Source: Gemmatimonas aurantiaca T-27 (GTDB lineage: Bacteria > Gemmatimonadota > Gemmatimonadetes > Gemmatimonadales > Gemmatimonadaceae). From it: a stretch of 64,000 nucleotides of DNA. Positions within the stretch are counted from its first letter, which is position 1; every line of letters starts with the position of its first letter. The DNA is taken from NCBI RefSeq assembly GCF_000010305.1, contig NC_012489.1, positions 3,541,646 to 3,605,645 of the forward strand, given 5' to 3'. Below the pieces are notes generated by a model. The model saw only the letters and a program-made list of their open reading frames with translations, did no database searches and was not told the DNA's origin. The translations under genes and the position numbers were made by a program. This document shows, piece after piece, positions 16,380 to 24,095 of the stretch.

Positions 16380-17708
16380 ATGACCACCATCGACGAGTCC
16401 CTGCTCCCAGCATCCCTGCCGCCGCAGCGCCGCGGCTGGCGTTCGGCTGACATCGCGCGCGCGGCCGTCGTGGTCCTGGCGGTCTGGTTTGGCCTCCAGC
16501 TCTTCTGGTCGGTGAGCTCCCTGGTCTTCCTGGTCTTCCTGGCCACGCTCTTCGGGCTCGCCGTCGGGCGGGGGGTGGACTACCTCGAGCGTTACCGGAT
16601 CCGGCGCGGCATCGGGTCCGCGCTGATCGTCCTGGGCGCTCTGGGTGCGATTGGTGGCACGCTGGCCTGGACGGCGCCGACCCTGATCGAACAGGGCAAG
16701 GAGTTGCAGCGGGAGTTCCCGGCTGCCCTCGACAAGCTCCAGACCTGGATCGACAGCAAACGTGGTGGTCTGCTCGGCGCCATCATCGCGTCGGCCACCC
16801 ACACCAATGGGACCGGCGCGAACACGGGCGCCACCGCCAGCGCGGCCCAGACAAACACCCCTGCCGACGGCGCCGCAAACGCGGCCGCCCTGCCGCCGGC
16901 TGCGCGAGCCAATGCCAATCGGGCCGCCGCAGCCGGTAGCCAGAATCCAGTGGTGCAGCAGCGCGCGGATTCGGGCGCGGTGTCTCCCACCGAAGCCATC
17001 AAGCGGCGCCTCAGCGACAGCTTCGCGGGCGCCACGCAATACCTGTTCTCTTTTGTCTCCAGCACACTGGCGGCGCTGGCGGCGTTCGTGCTGATGGTGT
17101 TCCTCGCCATGTACATCGGCGCGGAACCGCATGTCTATCGCGGTTGGCTGCTGGCGACCGTGCCCGCCACCTCACGCGCCCAGGTGCGCATCGTGCTGGC
17201 CGAGGTGGCCACGGTGCTGCGCAAGTGGTTGGTCACACAGCTCATCGCGATGGTGGTGATCGGCCTGGTGAGCATGGTTGTGCTCCTGCTCCTGGGCGTG
17301 AAGGCGGCGTTTGCGCTCGCGTTCATTGCCGGTCTGATGGAGTTCATTCCCACGGTGGGCCCGATTCTCGCCGCGATTCCGGCGATCGCCATGGGTTTCG
17401 TGGATTCCCCGGAGAAGGCGGCCATCGTGGCGCTCGCCTACTGGGGCATTCAGTTCATCGAAAACAACCTGTTGATCCCGTACCTGATGCGCGACGGGAT
17501 GGACCTGCCGCCCGCCATCACGCTGGTCGCCCAGACGTTGATGACACTGTTGTTCGGGTTCGTGGGTCTGATGGTGGCCGTGCCGCTCACGGCGGCCGTG
17601 CTCGTGCCGCTTCGCATGATGGCGGAGAAGGAAAACGCACGCGAGCGCGCGATGATCCAGGCCGCCAAGCTGGCGGCCGATGCCGATGAAGAACGCGAGG
17701 GTTCATGA
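16380..17708 (+). CDS. AI-2E family transporter
   Basis: A 442-residue inner-membrane protein of the AI-2E/PerM family with about eight transmembrane helices. The first pair lies at about residues 25-75 and the main cluster after 220. Family landmarks include GLMEFIPTVGPILAAIPA and YWGIQFIENNLLIPYLM. Members export diverse small molecules or act as Na+/H+ antiporters; the name comes from TqsA, and AI-2 transport is not implied. Residues about 140-190 form an Ala/Thr/Asn-rich low-complexity insert between helix pairs that looks like a flexible loop. The stop overlaps the next start by four bases (ATGA), indicating translational coupling. Confidence 0.87.
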   Translation: MTTIDESLLPASLPPQRRGWRSADIARAAVVVLAVWFGLQLFWSVSSLVFLVFLATLFGLAVGRGVDYLERYRIRRGIGSALIVLGALGAIGGTLAWTAPTLIEQGKELQREFPAALDKLQTWIDSKRGGLLGAIIASATHTNGTGANTGATASAAQTNTPADGAANAAALPPAARANANRAAAAGSQNPVVQQRADSGAVSPTEAIKRRLSDSFAGATQYLFSFVSSTLAALAAFVLMVFLAMYIGAEPHVYRGWLLATVPATSRAQVRIVLAEVATVLRKWLVTQLIAMVVIGLVSMVVLLLLGVKAAFALAFIAGLMEFIPTVGPILAAIPAIAMGFVDSPEKAAIVALAYWGIQFIENNLLIPYLMRDGMDLPPAITLVAQTLMTLLFGFVGLMVAVPLTAAVLVPLRMMAEKENARERAMIQAAKLAADADEEREGS

Positions 17709-18505
17709 TTGCACAGCTTCCTGGCTTCCAGCTCGGATACGACGACAGCGGTGATGGCCTGCCCGTGGTGTTCCTGCACGGCTTCCCACACGACCGCACC
17801 CTGTGGACCGCGCAGAAAGCATCCCTGGCTTCGCAAGTGCGGTGCATCCTGCCCGACCTGCGTGGTTTCGGGCATTCCTCCACGCACGGCCCGTTCTCGG
17901 TGGACCAGTATGCCGACGATGTCGTCGGGTTGATGGATCATCTGGGCATCGAACGGGCCGCGATCTGTGGGCTCTCGATGGGCGGGTATGTGGCCATGGC
18001 CATGTGGCGCCGCCACGCCGATCGTATCGCGGCGATGGTCTTCTGCGACACGAAGGCCACGGCCGACAGTGAAGAAGCCAAAGGGCGGCGCGATGAACTC
18101 ATCGCCGTGGTCAAGCGCGATGGGGCCCGGGCCATCGCCGAGGCGCAGCTCGATGGCATGGTGGGATCGACCACCCGTGCCCGGCGTATCGAAGTGGTGA
18201 ACGGTCTGCGTGCCATGATGGGTCGCCAGCCGGTGGCCGGCATCATCGGCGCGCTGCAAGCGCTGCGCGACCGGCCGGACTCACGGGAAACGATCGGGAC
18301 GATTACTGTTCCGTCGCTGGTGGTGGTGGGAGAAGAGGATTCCCTCACGCCGATCAAGGAAGCCCGCGCGATCGCCGAGCTGTTGCCGGCTGCGGCGCGA
18401 GTCCGCCTCGAGATCATCGCCAGCGCCGGTCATGTCCCCTGCCTCGAGCGACCGGCGGCGACCAATCACGCGCTGTCCGACTTCTTCGCCACGCTGAGCA
18501 TGTAA
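17705..18505 (+). CDS. Alpha/beta fold hydrolase
   Basis: A 266-residue cytosolic alpha/beta-hydrolase with a clear triad. The nucleophile Ser is in ICGLSMGGYVAM (residue about 95), the Asp in VGEEDSLTPIKEA and the His in SAGHVPCLERP. The oxyanion motif is VFLHGFPHDRTLW. The family covers esterases, 3-oxoadipate enol-lactonases and haloperoxidase-like enzymes, and the sequence does not decide between them. Its start overlaps the AI-2E gene stop, so the two are translated together, hinting that the hydrolase acts on something moved by that permease. Confidence 0.87.
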   Translation: MIAQLPGFQLGYDDSGDGLPVVFLHGFPHDRTLWTAQKASLASQVRCILPDLRGFGHSSTHGPFSVDQYADDVVGLMDHLGIERAAICGLSMGGYVAMAMWRRHADRIAAMVFCDTKATADSEEAKGRRDELIAVVKRDGARAIAEAQLDGMVGSTTRARRIEVVNGLRAMMGRQPVAGIIGALQALRDRPDSRETIGTITVPSLVVVGEEDSLTPIKEARAIAELLPAAARVRLEIIASAGHVPCLERPAATNHALSDFFATLSM

Positions 18506-18559
18506 GTACGCGCGTACCGCGGGTGCTGACGTGCGGCCCCGTCCCTTCCCGGGCGACCG

Positions 18560-19177
18560 ATGACTGCACCAACCACCGCCCCCGTCAGCGACGCTGAACG
18601 GACCACCGCTGCCCGTATCGGGCAGGTGCTCTTCAAGAATCGCGGCTGGCTGCCGGTGCCGTTTCTGGCGGTGCCGCTGTTGGCGCCGGGCCTGCAGTCG
18701 CGGAACACGTGGGTGGTCGGGCTGCTGTTGGTGCTGATCGGGGAACTGGTACGCACGGCCGGTGTGGCCGCCGCGGGTACGGTCACGCGACGCCGGTCGC
18801 GCGATGTCCAGCGCCTGGTCACCTATGGCGCCTTTGCGTGGTGCCGGAATCCCCTGTACGTGGGCAACTTCCTCGCCTGGATCGGCTTCACGGTGGTGTC
18901 GGGCGTGTTCTGGTTCATCCCGGTGGCCATCGTCATCTTCGCCATCGAGTACACGCTGATCGTGCGCTACGAGGAAGGGGTGCTGGAGTCGATCTTCGGC
19001 CAGGAGTATCTCGACTACAAGGCCCGCACGCCGCGCTGGTTCGGACGTCCGCCAGCCGGGAGCACCGAAGGGCAGCACGACTGGAAAGAAGCCATCTGGA
19101 GTGAGCGGTCCACGGTGCTGCAGTACGTGGCCCTGATCGCACTCTTCTGGTTCAAGGGCAACGGCTGGAAGTTCTGA
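18560..19177 (+). CDS. Isoprenylcysteine carboxyl methyltransferase-like membrane protein
   Basis: A 205-residue integral membrane methyltransferase of the ICMT/PEMT superfamily. After two or three N-terminal helices comes the signature GAFAWCRNPLYVGNFLAWIG (residues about 91-110), the RNPxY motif that lines the AdoMet site. The C-terminal part has the conserved acidic YEEGVLESIFGQEYLDYKAR followed by RTPRWFG-like residues. Bacterial members methylate lipids, isoprenoids or small molecules, and the substrate here is unknown. It lies 54 bases after the hydrolase gene, possibly same transcript, and is followed by a strong terminator. Confidence 0.82.
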   Translation: MTAPTTAPVSDAERTTAARIGQVLFKNRGWLPVPFLAVPLLAPGLQSRNTWVVGLLLVLIGELVRTAGVAAAGTVTRRRSRDVQRLVTYGAFAWCRNPLYVGNFLAWIGFTVVSGVFWFIPVAIVIFAIEYTLIVRYEEGVLESIFGQEYLDYKARTPRWFGRPPAGSTEGQHDWKEAIWSERSTVLQYVALIALFWFKGNGWKF

Positions 19178-19211
19178 TCGACTGCCGTTCTGCGATGGCA
19201 CACAACGACAA

Positions 19212-19245
19212 CGGGCCGGGAGCACTATCTGCTCCCGGCCCGTTT
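19212..19245 (+). terminator. Intrinsic terminator
   Basis: A perfect 13-bp stem, CGGGCCGGGAGCA with its complement, closes a five-base loop and is followed by TTT. It ends the transcription unit of the methyltransferase gene and may also serve the convergent ferredoxin gene. Confidence 0.8.
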
Positions 19246-19282
19246 GTGCATGCGGTGCGCGTGCATCATGACGCGCGGTCAA

Positions 19283-19546
19283 TCAGCGCGACGGACGTCC
19301 CGGAGGATTGGGGCCTTCGAAGACGTCCTTGTTCTTGGCGATGAAGCTACGCAACTGCGTCGGCACGTCTTCTTCGGGGAAGATGGCCGTGACAGGACAC
19401 TCGGGCTCACACGCGCCGCAGTCGATACACTCGTCCGGGTTGATGTAGAGCTGGTCCTCGCCCTCGTAGATGCAATCCACCGGGCAGACATCCACGCATG
19501 ACCGGTCCTTGACGGAGATGCAGGCTTCAGTAATGACGTAAGGCAT
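19283..19546 (-). CDS. fdxA: Seven-iron (3Fe-4S/4Fe-4S) ferredoxin
   Basis: An 87-residue electron carrier. The cysteine pattern fits FdxA-type ferredoxins with one 3Fe-4S and one 4Fe-4S cluster: ACISVKDRSCVDVCPVDCIY for the first and ECIDCGACEPECPVTAI for the second. The acidic C-terminal extension (IAKNKDVFEGP) is usual for this group. It is cytosolic and supplies low-potential electrons to oxidoreductases. It is monocistronic and convergent with the methyltransferase gene, and would itself be a client of the SUF system encoded 2 kb away. Confidence 0.93.
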   Translation of the reverse strand: MPYVITEACISVKDRSCVDVCPVDCIYEGEDQLYINPDECIDCGACEPECPVTAIFPEEDVPTQLRSFIAKNKDVFEGPNPPGRPSR

Positions 19547-19606
19547 GTGTACGAAGTCTCGGGTCGGACACGACCGGAATGAGTGAATCGGTGCGAAAAA
19601 GATACT

Positions 19607-19912
19607 CTAGCGGCGCCACGGCGGAAGTTCGCCGTGCAGCAGCTCGGGATTCTCACGGTACACAGCGAAGGTTCGGCCGATGACCTGAATGACTTCAGCC
19701 TTGAGTGCCTCGGCCGATTGATTGGCAGCGTCCTTGGCGGACAGTTCGCCCCCCTTGGCCACCTGCACCTTCACCAGCATGTGGGTGCGCAGGACATCGT
19801 CAAAACTCTGCATCAGCGACGGGGTGAGTCCCGCATGGCCAATGTGCACATGCACGTCCAGATGGTGCGCCTCGGCGCGCAATGCCGCGCGCGTCTTTCC
19901 CGTCATGCTCAT
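19607..19912 (-). CDS. YhbY-family CRM-domain RNA-binding protein
   Basis: A 101-residue protein made of one CRM domain. The start MSMTGKTRAALRAEAHHL, the GxxG-type loop in VHIGHAGLTPSLMQSF and the LVKVQVAKG strand are recognisable. E. coli YhbY binds pre-50S ribosomal particles and helps assembly. Its ATG overlaps the TGA of the upstream M23 gene (ATGA), so it is translated with it. MTGKTR, six bases later, is an alternative start. The C-terminus ends in a short basic stretch (PPWRR). Confidence 0.88.
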   Translation of the reverse strand: MSMTGKTRAALRAEAHHLDVHVHIGHAGLTPSLMQSFDDVLRTHMLVKVQVAKGGELSAKDAANQSAEALKAEVIQVIGRTFAVYRENPELLHGELPPWRR

Positions 19913-20655
19913 AGGTCCTCGATCGGAATATCGCGCCCCGTGGGGCGAATCCCGTCGGTTGCGAAGTACGAAAACGGATTGATCGGTGGGCCATCCCACC
20001 AGGCGCGCCCTGTACCGCGTTTCATCACCTGGAAGTGAAGATGCGGTGCGTTCTTCGGCGCATTGCCCGTCGTTCCAACGTAGCCGATCACGGAACCCTT
20101 GGCGACTCGGTCGCCCACGGCCAACCCGCGCCGGTACCGTTCGAGGTGGGCGAAGTAGTAGGTGAACTGCTCCGCCGGGTCGTAGGCATAGATCACGATG
20201 CCCCCCACCGGTCCCGTGAGCAGGCGTCCGATGACCAGGTCGGCGGCGGCCAGCACGGGCGTCGACCGGGGCGCGGCGATATCGAGTGCGCCATGGATGC
20301 GCCCCGAGGCCCGACCGGCCGTGTAGTTGTCCTTGAGGGCTTTGCGGGTGAGCCCCTCCACCGGCAGCATGAGTTGCTGCTGCCAGAGCGAGTCGAGATC
20401 AGCCATCGTGACGGCCGCATCCCGCGGACCGTAGTGGATCGGCGTGGCCGGTAGCTCCCGGCGCGGCCGCACTGCCACCGGTGGTGGGGCCGGCTCCCGT
20501 ACCGGAACCGGCGCCGGGGTGGGCGTGGGCCCACCGCCGCAGGCGACCAACAACAGCGTCAGGAAAACCCGGCCGATCGGGCCGAGTCGGGGTTCAGCCC
20601 TTGACCACTTCCGGCCGAAAGTACGGTTCGAGATAGCGCAGGAGATCGTCGACAC
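19909..20655 (-). CDS. M23-family (LytM) peptidase, probable lipoprotein
   Basis: An exported peptidoglycan-type peptidase domain. HGALDIAAPRSTPVLAA and HLHFQVMKRG give the H-x3-D and HxH zinc ligands of M23 enzymes, so it is probably catalytic. Near the N-terminus, FLTLLLVACGGG is a lipobox with the Cys at about 20539-20541, followed by a Pro/Val-rich linker, implying lipid anchoring. The start is unresolved: no ATG, GTG or TTG lies in frame between the upstream gene's stop and the hydrophobic core. A GTG at 20655, 20664 or the ATG at 20679 is needed, all inside the upstream gene. I use 20655. Translation downstream is coupled to yhbY. Confidence 0.78.
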   Translation of the reverse strand: MSTISCAISNRTFGRKWSRAEPRLGPIGRVFLTLLLVACGGGPTPTPAPVPVREPAPPPVAVRPRRELPATPIHYGPRDAAVTMADLDSLWQQQLMLPVEGLTRKALKDNYTAGRASGRIHGALDIAAPRSTPVLAAADLVIGRLLTGPVGGIVIYAYDPAEQFTYYFAHLERYRRGLAVGDRVAKGSVIGYVGTTGNAPKNAPHLHFQVMKRGTGRAWWDGPPINPFSYFATDGIRPTGRDIPIEDL

Positions 20656-21007
20656 TGCGCACACCGTTCTTGAGTTCATCGAGCTCGTTCGCGCGAGGCA
20701 AGCGGGCGCCCGCCCGGTCGGCAATCACGAGGACAGCATCCTCGAGATCGAGATCGGCCAGACCGTGCACCTGCTGCAGGTCATCGCCAGGATTGACGAT
20801 ATAGTGCGGCTCTACCGCACCATGTCGCTCCGCCAGATACGAGTAGACCTGCGACAGCAGAATCTCGGGGTATCGGCCACGGAACGCATCGCGGAACCGC
20901 GACAGGCCATCGCGCTCGATGGACTTGCGGAACAGGCGCTGTGCACGCGCCAACGCGAAGAGCCCCAGAGCCAGCACGACCACGGCCACGAAGACAGTGA
21001 CACTCAC
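20594..21007 (-). CDS. Small membrane-anchored hypothetical protein
   Basis: A 137-residue protein of unknown function. The N-terminus is a single transmembrane helix (VTVFVAVVVLALGLFALARA). A basic stretch follows, then a soluble cytosolic or periplasmic domain with an acidic helix pair (LADLDLEDAVLVIADRAGAR, SVDDLLRYLEPYFRPEV). That last part has the flavour of an acyl-carrier-like or helical-bundle domain, but no phosphopantetheine Ser motif is seen. It overlaps the start of the M23 lipoprotein gene, forming a three-gene unit with that and yhbY. It is divergent from sufR. Confidence 0.6.
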   Translation of the reverse strand: MSVTVFVAVVVLALGLFALARAQRLFRKSIERDGLSRFRDAFRGRYPEILLSQVYSYLAERHGAVEPHYIVNPGDDLQQVHGLADLDLEDAVLVIADRAGARLPRANELDELKNGVRSVDDLLRYLEPYFRPEVVKG

Positions 21008-21097
21008 TGCGGCGGAGACCTCTATCAGGAGGGTGGCGAGATTCGAACACTACCCCCGCCGCCGTCGGCGTGGAATGCCCAAGGGCAGATGGTGTCA

Positions 21098-21146
21098 CAC
21101 ACTTCGACGCGAAGCAAGTGTGACGGCAAAGTCACGTAATTCGTGA
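21098..21146. promoter_or_regulatory. Two dyads upstream of sufR, candidate SufR operators
   Basis: CACACTT (21098-21104) pairs with AAGTGTG (21116-21122) across 11 bases. A second dyad, TCACG-TAATT-CGTGA (21132-21146), ends ten bases before the -35 hexamer. SufR-type repressors bind inverted repeats at their own operon's promoter, and the position fits. The minus-strand gene starting at 21007 would share the region. Confidence 0.4.
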
Positions 21147-21155
21147 ACAGTTTCG

Positions 21156-21185
21156 TTGACGTATGGAGACGCCCCCCGGTATATT
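21156..21185 (+). promoter_or_regulatory. Sigma-70-like promoter of the suf operon
   Basis: TTGACG (21156-21161) and TATATT (21180-21185) are separated by 18 bases, a very good housekeeping promoter. Transcription would begin around 21191-21193, exactly at the ATG of MEDVVGAL, so the message would be leaderless. This decides the sufR start against the ATG at 21163, which lies inside the promoter. Confidence 0.6.
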
Positions 21186-21192
21186 TACCCAG

Positions 21193-21858
21193 ATGGAAGA
21201 CGTGGTTGGCGCTCTGGGGGGCTTTCGCGGCGTGCGGGCCGAACTGCTGGTTGCACTGAAGAAGTCGCAACCGCTGACGGCGCACGAGCTGGGCGAACAG
21301 TTCGGTCTCACAGCCAACGCGCTGCGCCGGCATCTGAAGGCGCTCGAAGAAGATGGGTTGGTGCGATTTCTGCGGGAAGTGCGCGGCGTGGGCGCTCCCG
21401 TCTACGCCTACTCACTCTCGCCATCCGGCGAGGCGCTCTTCCCCCGCAGTTATCTCAAAGTGCTGGCGACGGCGCTCGACGCCCTGCGCGCCCAGGCCGG
21501 CGATGCGGGTGTGGAGGCGGTACTCGAAGCCGAGTGGATGCGGCTGGCCGATGAAGCCATCCCGGTGCTGGAAACGCTGCCGCTGAACGAGCGCGTGGCG
21601 CTGGTGGCCGAGCTGTTGACGGCCAAGGGCTACATGGCGGAACCGGTGACCACGCCGACGCTCACGTTGCGCATTCACAACTGCGCCATGCGTGAGATCG
21701 CGGAACGGTTCCCGGAAGCCTGTGCAGTGGAAGCGAAGTTTGTGGAACGGCTGCTCGGCGTGCCGCTCGTGCGCAATGCGCATCGGCGCGACGGCTGCGG
21801 TCGCTGTGAGTACGGCGTATCAGGTCACCTTTTGGCGGTGCAACAGGAGCAGGCATGA
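21193..21858 (+). CDS. sufR: SufR-like Fe-S-sensing transcriptional repressor
   Basis: A 221-residue regulator that starts with a winged helix-turn-helix ([20 protein letters not shown], then [15 protein letters not shown]). Its C-terminal half carries clustered cysteines, C-x12-C-x24-C-x2-C ([16 protein letters not shown] and DGCGRCEYG). This resembles the cluster-binding region of SufR, which represses suf genes when its Fe-S cluster is loaded. It is the first gene of the suf operon. Its TGA overlaps the sufB ATG by four bases. The start at 21193 is chosen because the promoter places the transcript's 5' end there; the upstream ATG would lie within the -35/-10 spacer. Confidence 0.88.
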   Translation: MEDVVGALGGFRGVRAELLVALKKSQPLTAHELGEQFGLTANALRRHLKALEEDGLVRFLREVRGVGAPVYAYSLSPSGEALFPRSYLKVLATALDALRAQAGDAGVEAVLEAEWMRLADEAIPVLETLPLNERVALVAELLTAKGYMAEPVTTPTLTLRIHNCAMREIAERFPEACAVEAKFVERLLGVPLVRNAHRRDGCGRCEYGVSGHLLAVQQEQA

Positions 21859-23288
21859 GTTCGACCATCGAGTCGCTCGTCAATCGCGAGTATCAATACG
21901 GTTTCACGACGGACATCGAGGCGGACACGTTGCCGCCGGGGCTCACCGAAGACACGGTGCGCTTCATTTCGGCCAAGAAGCAGGAGCCGGAGTGGCTGCT
22001 GGAGTGGCGCCTCAAGGCGTTCCGCCGCTGGCAGACCATGGCCGAGCCGCATTGGGCCAACCTGCACTATCCGCCGATCGACTATCAGGCGGCGAGCTAC
22101 TACAGCGCGCCCAAGAACAGCAAGCCGCTGGCGTCGCTCGATGAAGTCGACCCGAAGCTGCTCGAGACGTACAGCAAGCTTGGCATTTCGCTCACGGAGC
22201 AGAAGCGCCTGTCGGGCGTGGCCGTCGACGCCGTCTTCGATTCGGTGTCGGTCGGCACCACGTACAAGGAAGAACTGGGCAAGCACGGCGTCATCTTCAT
22301 GTCGTTCGGTGAAGCGGTCCGTGAACACCCCGAGCTGGTGAAGAAGTATCTGGGCTCGGTCGTGCCCTACAGCGACAACTTCTTCGCGGCACTCAACAGC
22401 GCGGTGTTCTCCGACGGATCGTTCTGCTACATCCCCAAGGGCGTGCGCTGCCCGATGGAGCTGTCCACGTATTTCCGTATCAATGCGGCAGAGACGGGCC
22501 AGTTCGAACGCACGCTGATCGTGGCCGATGAAGGCTCGTACGTGAGCTACCTGGAAGGCTGCACCGCGCCCAAGCGCGACACCAACCAGTTGCATGCGGC
22601 CGTCGTGGAGATTGTCGCCCTCGACAATGCCACGGTGAAGTACAGCACGGTGCAGAACTGGTATGCGGGTGACGAAAACGGCGTGGGTGGCATCTACAAC
22701 TTCGTCACCAAGCGCGGCAAGGCGCTCACCAACGCCAAGATCTCCTGGACCCAGGTGGAGACGGGTTCGGCCATCACGTGGAAGTATCCGAGCGTGATCC
22801 TGCAGGGCGACAACAGCGTCGGCGAGTTCTACTCGGTGGCGGTGGCCAGCAAGATGCAGCAGGCCGACACGGGCACGAAGATGATCCACATCGGCCGCAA
22901 CACGAAGTCGACCATCGTGTCCAAGGGCATCAGCGCGATGAAGGGCCAGAACAGCTACCGCGGCAAGGTGCAGATCCTGCCCAAGGCCGAGGGCGCACGC
23001 AACTACACGCAGTGCGACTCGATGCTGGTGGGGAACGCCTGCGGTGCGCACACGTTCCCGTATGTCGAGGTTGGCAACAACAGCGCCACACTGGAACACG
23101 AAGCGTCCACGAGCAAGATCGGCGAAGACCAGATCTTCTATCTCAAGGCGCGCGGTCTCGACGCCGAGCAGGCCGTGTCGATGATCGTGAGCGGTTTCTG
23201 CAAGGAAGTGTTCAAGGAGTTGCCGATGGAGTTCGCGCTCGAAGCGCAGCAGCTACTCGGCATCACGCTCGAAGGGTCGGTGGGCTGA
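21855..23288 (+). CDS. sufB: Fe-S cluster assembly scaffold SufB
   Basis: SufB (477 residues, normal length) is the scaffold subunit on which SufBC2D builds new Fe-S clusters. Conserved parts seen are [54 protein letters not shown], and the C-terminal [20 protein letters not shown], with the presumed cluster-ligand Cys, followed by [18 protein letters not shown]. It is cytosolic. It overlaps sufR upstream and is followed after 57 bases by sufC, so all suf products come from one transcript. Confidence 0.97.
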   Translation: MSSTIESLVNREYQYGFTTDIEADTLPPGLTEDTVRFISAKKQEPEWLLEWRLKAFRRWQTMAEPHWANLHYPPIDYQAASYYSAPKNSKPLASLDEVDPKLLETYSKLGISLTEQKRLSGVAVDAVFDSVSVGTTYKEELGKHGVIFMSFGEAVREHPELVKKYLGSVVPYSDNFFAALNSAVFSDGSFCYIPKGVRCPMELSTYFRINAAETGQFERTLIVADEGSYVSYLEGCTAPKRDTNQLHAAVVEIVALDNATVKYSTVQNWYAGDENGVGGIYNFVTKRGKALTNAKISWTQVETGSAITWKYPSVILQGDNSVGEFYSVAVASKMQQADTGTKMIHIGRNTKSTIVSKGISAMKGQNSYRGKVQILPKAEGARNYTQCDSMLVGNACGAHTFPYVEVGNNSATLEHEASTSKIGEDQIFYLKARGLDAEQAVSMIVSGFCKEVFKELPMEFALEAQQLLGITLEGSVG

Positions 23289-23345
23289 TCGCCCGTCCCG
23301 CCCCCGCTCTTCATTCGTTCAAGTCCAACACCCGCTTCGACATAT

Positions 23346-24095
23346 ATGCTGCAGATCACCGACCTCCATGCCGCCATCGACGGCAAGCCGATCCTCAAGG
23401 GCATCACGCTCACCGTGAATGCCGGTGAAGTGCATGCGGTCATGGGGCCCAACGGTTCAGGCAAGAGCACGCTGGCGCAGGTTCTGGCCGGCCATCCGGC
23501 GTACGAGATCACCGGTGGCGAAGTGCTCTACAAGGGCGAAAATCTCCTGGAGATGGACCCCGAAGTGCGCGCCCAGAGCGGCGTGTTCCTCGCGTTTCAG
23601 TATCCGGTCGAGATCCCGGGCGTGACCAATGCGTACTTCCTGCGTGCCGCCTACAACGAAGTGCGCAAGGCCAACGGGCACGAAGAAGTCGACCCGATGG
23701 AGTTCCTCGATCTGGTCGAAGAGAAGCTCAAGCTGGTCGACATGGACGTTTCCATGCTGCACCGCTCGGTGAACGCGGGCTTCTCGGGTGGTGAGAAGAA
23801 GCGCAATGAGATCCTGCAAATGGCTGTGCTGCAGCCGACGTTGTCGATCCTCGACGAAACCGACTCCGGTCTCGACATCGATGCACTGCGCATCGTGGCC
23901 GAGGGCGTGAATGCGCTCAAGCGTCCGGACAGCGCGACGATCGTGGTGACACACTACCAGCGGCTCCTCAATTACATCGTGCCCGACTTCGTGCACGTGT
24001 TGGCCGGTGGCCGCATCATCAAGTCGGGCGACAAGTCGCTGGCCCTGGAACTCGAGAGCCGCGGTTACGACTGGGTCCTGGAGACGGCGGCGTGA
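23346..24095 (+). CDS. sufC: SUF ATPase SufC
   Basis: SufC (249 residues) is the ABC-type ATPase that drives conformational change of SufB-SufD. It has Walker A GPNGSGKST (residues about 37-45), the Q-loop FLAFQYPVEIPGV, the signature FSGGEKKRNEILQM and Walker B SILDETDSGLD with the SufC-type Glu-Thr-Asp. The switch His lies in VVTHYQRLL. There are no membrane helices. The gap of 57 bases after sufB is the longest within the operon core. Its TGA overlaps the GTG start of sufD. Confidence 0.97.
   Translation: MLQITDLHAAIDGKPILKGITLTVNAGEVHAVMGPNGSGKSTLAQVLAGHPAYEITGGEVLYKGENLLEMDPEVRAQSGVFLAFQYPVEIPGVTNAYFLRAAYNEVRKANGHEEVDPMEFLDLVEEKLKLVDMDVSMLHRSVNAGFSGGEKKRNEILQMAVLQPTLSILDETDSGLDIDALRIVAEGVNALKRPDSATIVVTHYQRLLNYIVPDFVHVLAGGRIIKSGDKSLALELESRGYDWVLETAA

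Noticed and set aside
16317-17132. Long upstream extension of the RNase D frame
   Set aside because: Antisense to the AI-2E transporter gene and full of low-complexity residues; the family start is internal.
18506-18517. Palindrome GTACGCGCGTAC after the alpha/beta hydrolase gene
   Set aside because: Only 12 bases, single occurrence and no promoter elements around it; could be chance in GC-rich DNA.
21028-21049. tRNA 3'-end-like sequence (TTCGAATCTCGCCACCC read on the minus strand)
   Set aside because: The T-arm does not pair, there is no matching 5' acceptor strand within 100 bases, and no anticodon arm is found. Not a tRNA gene.
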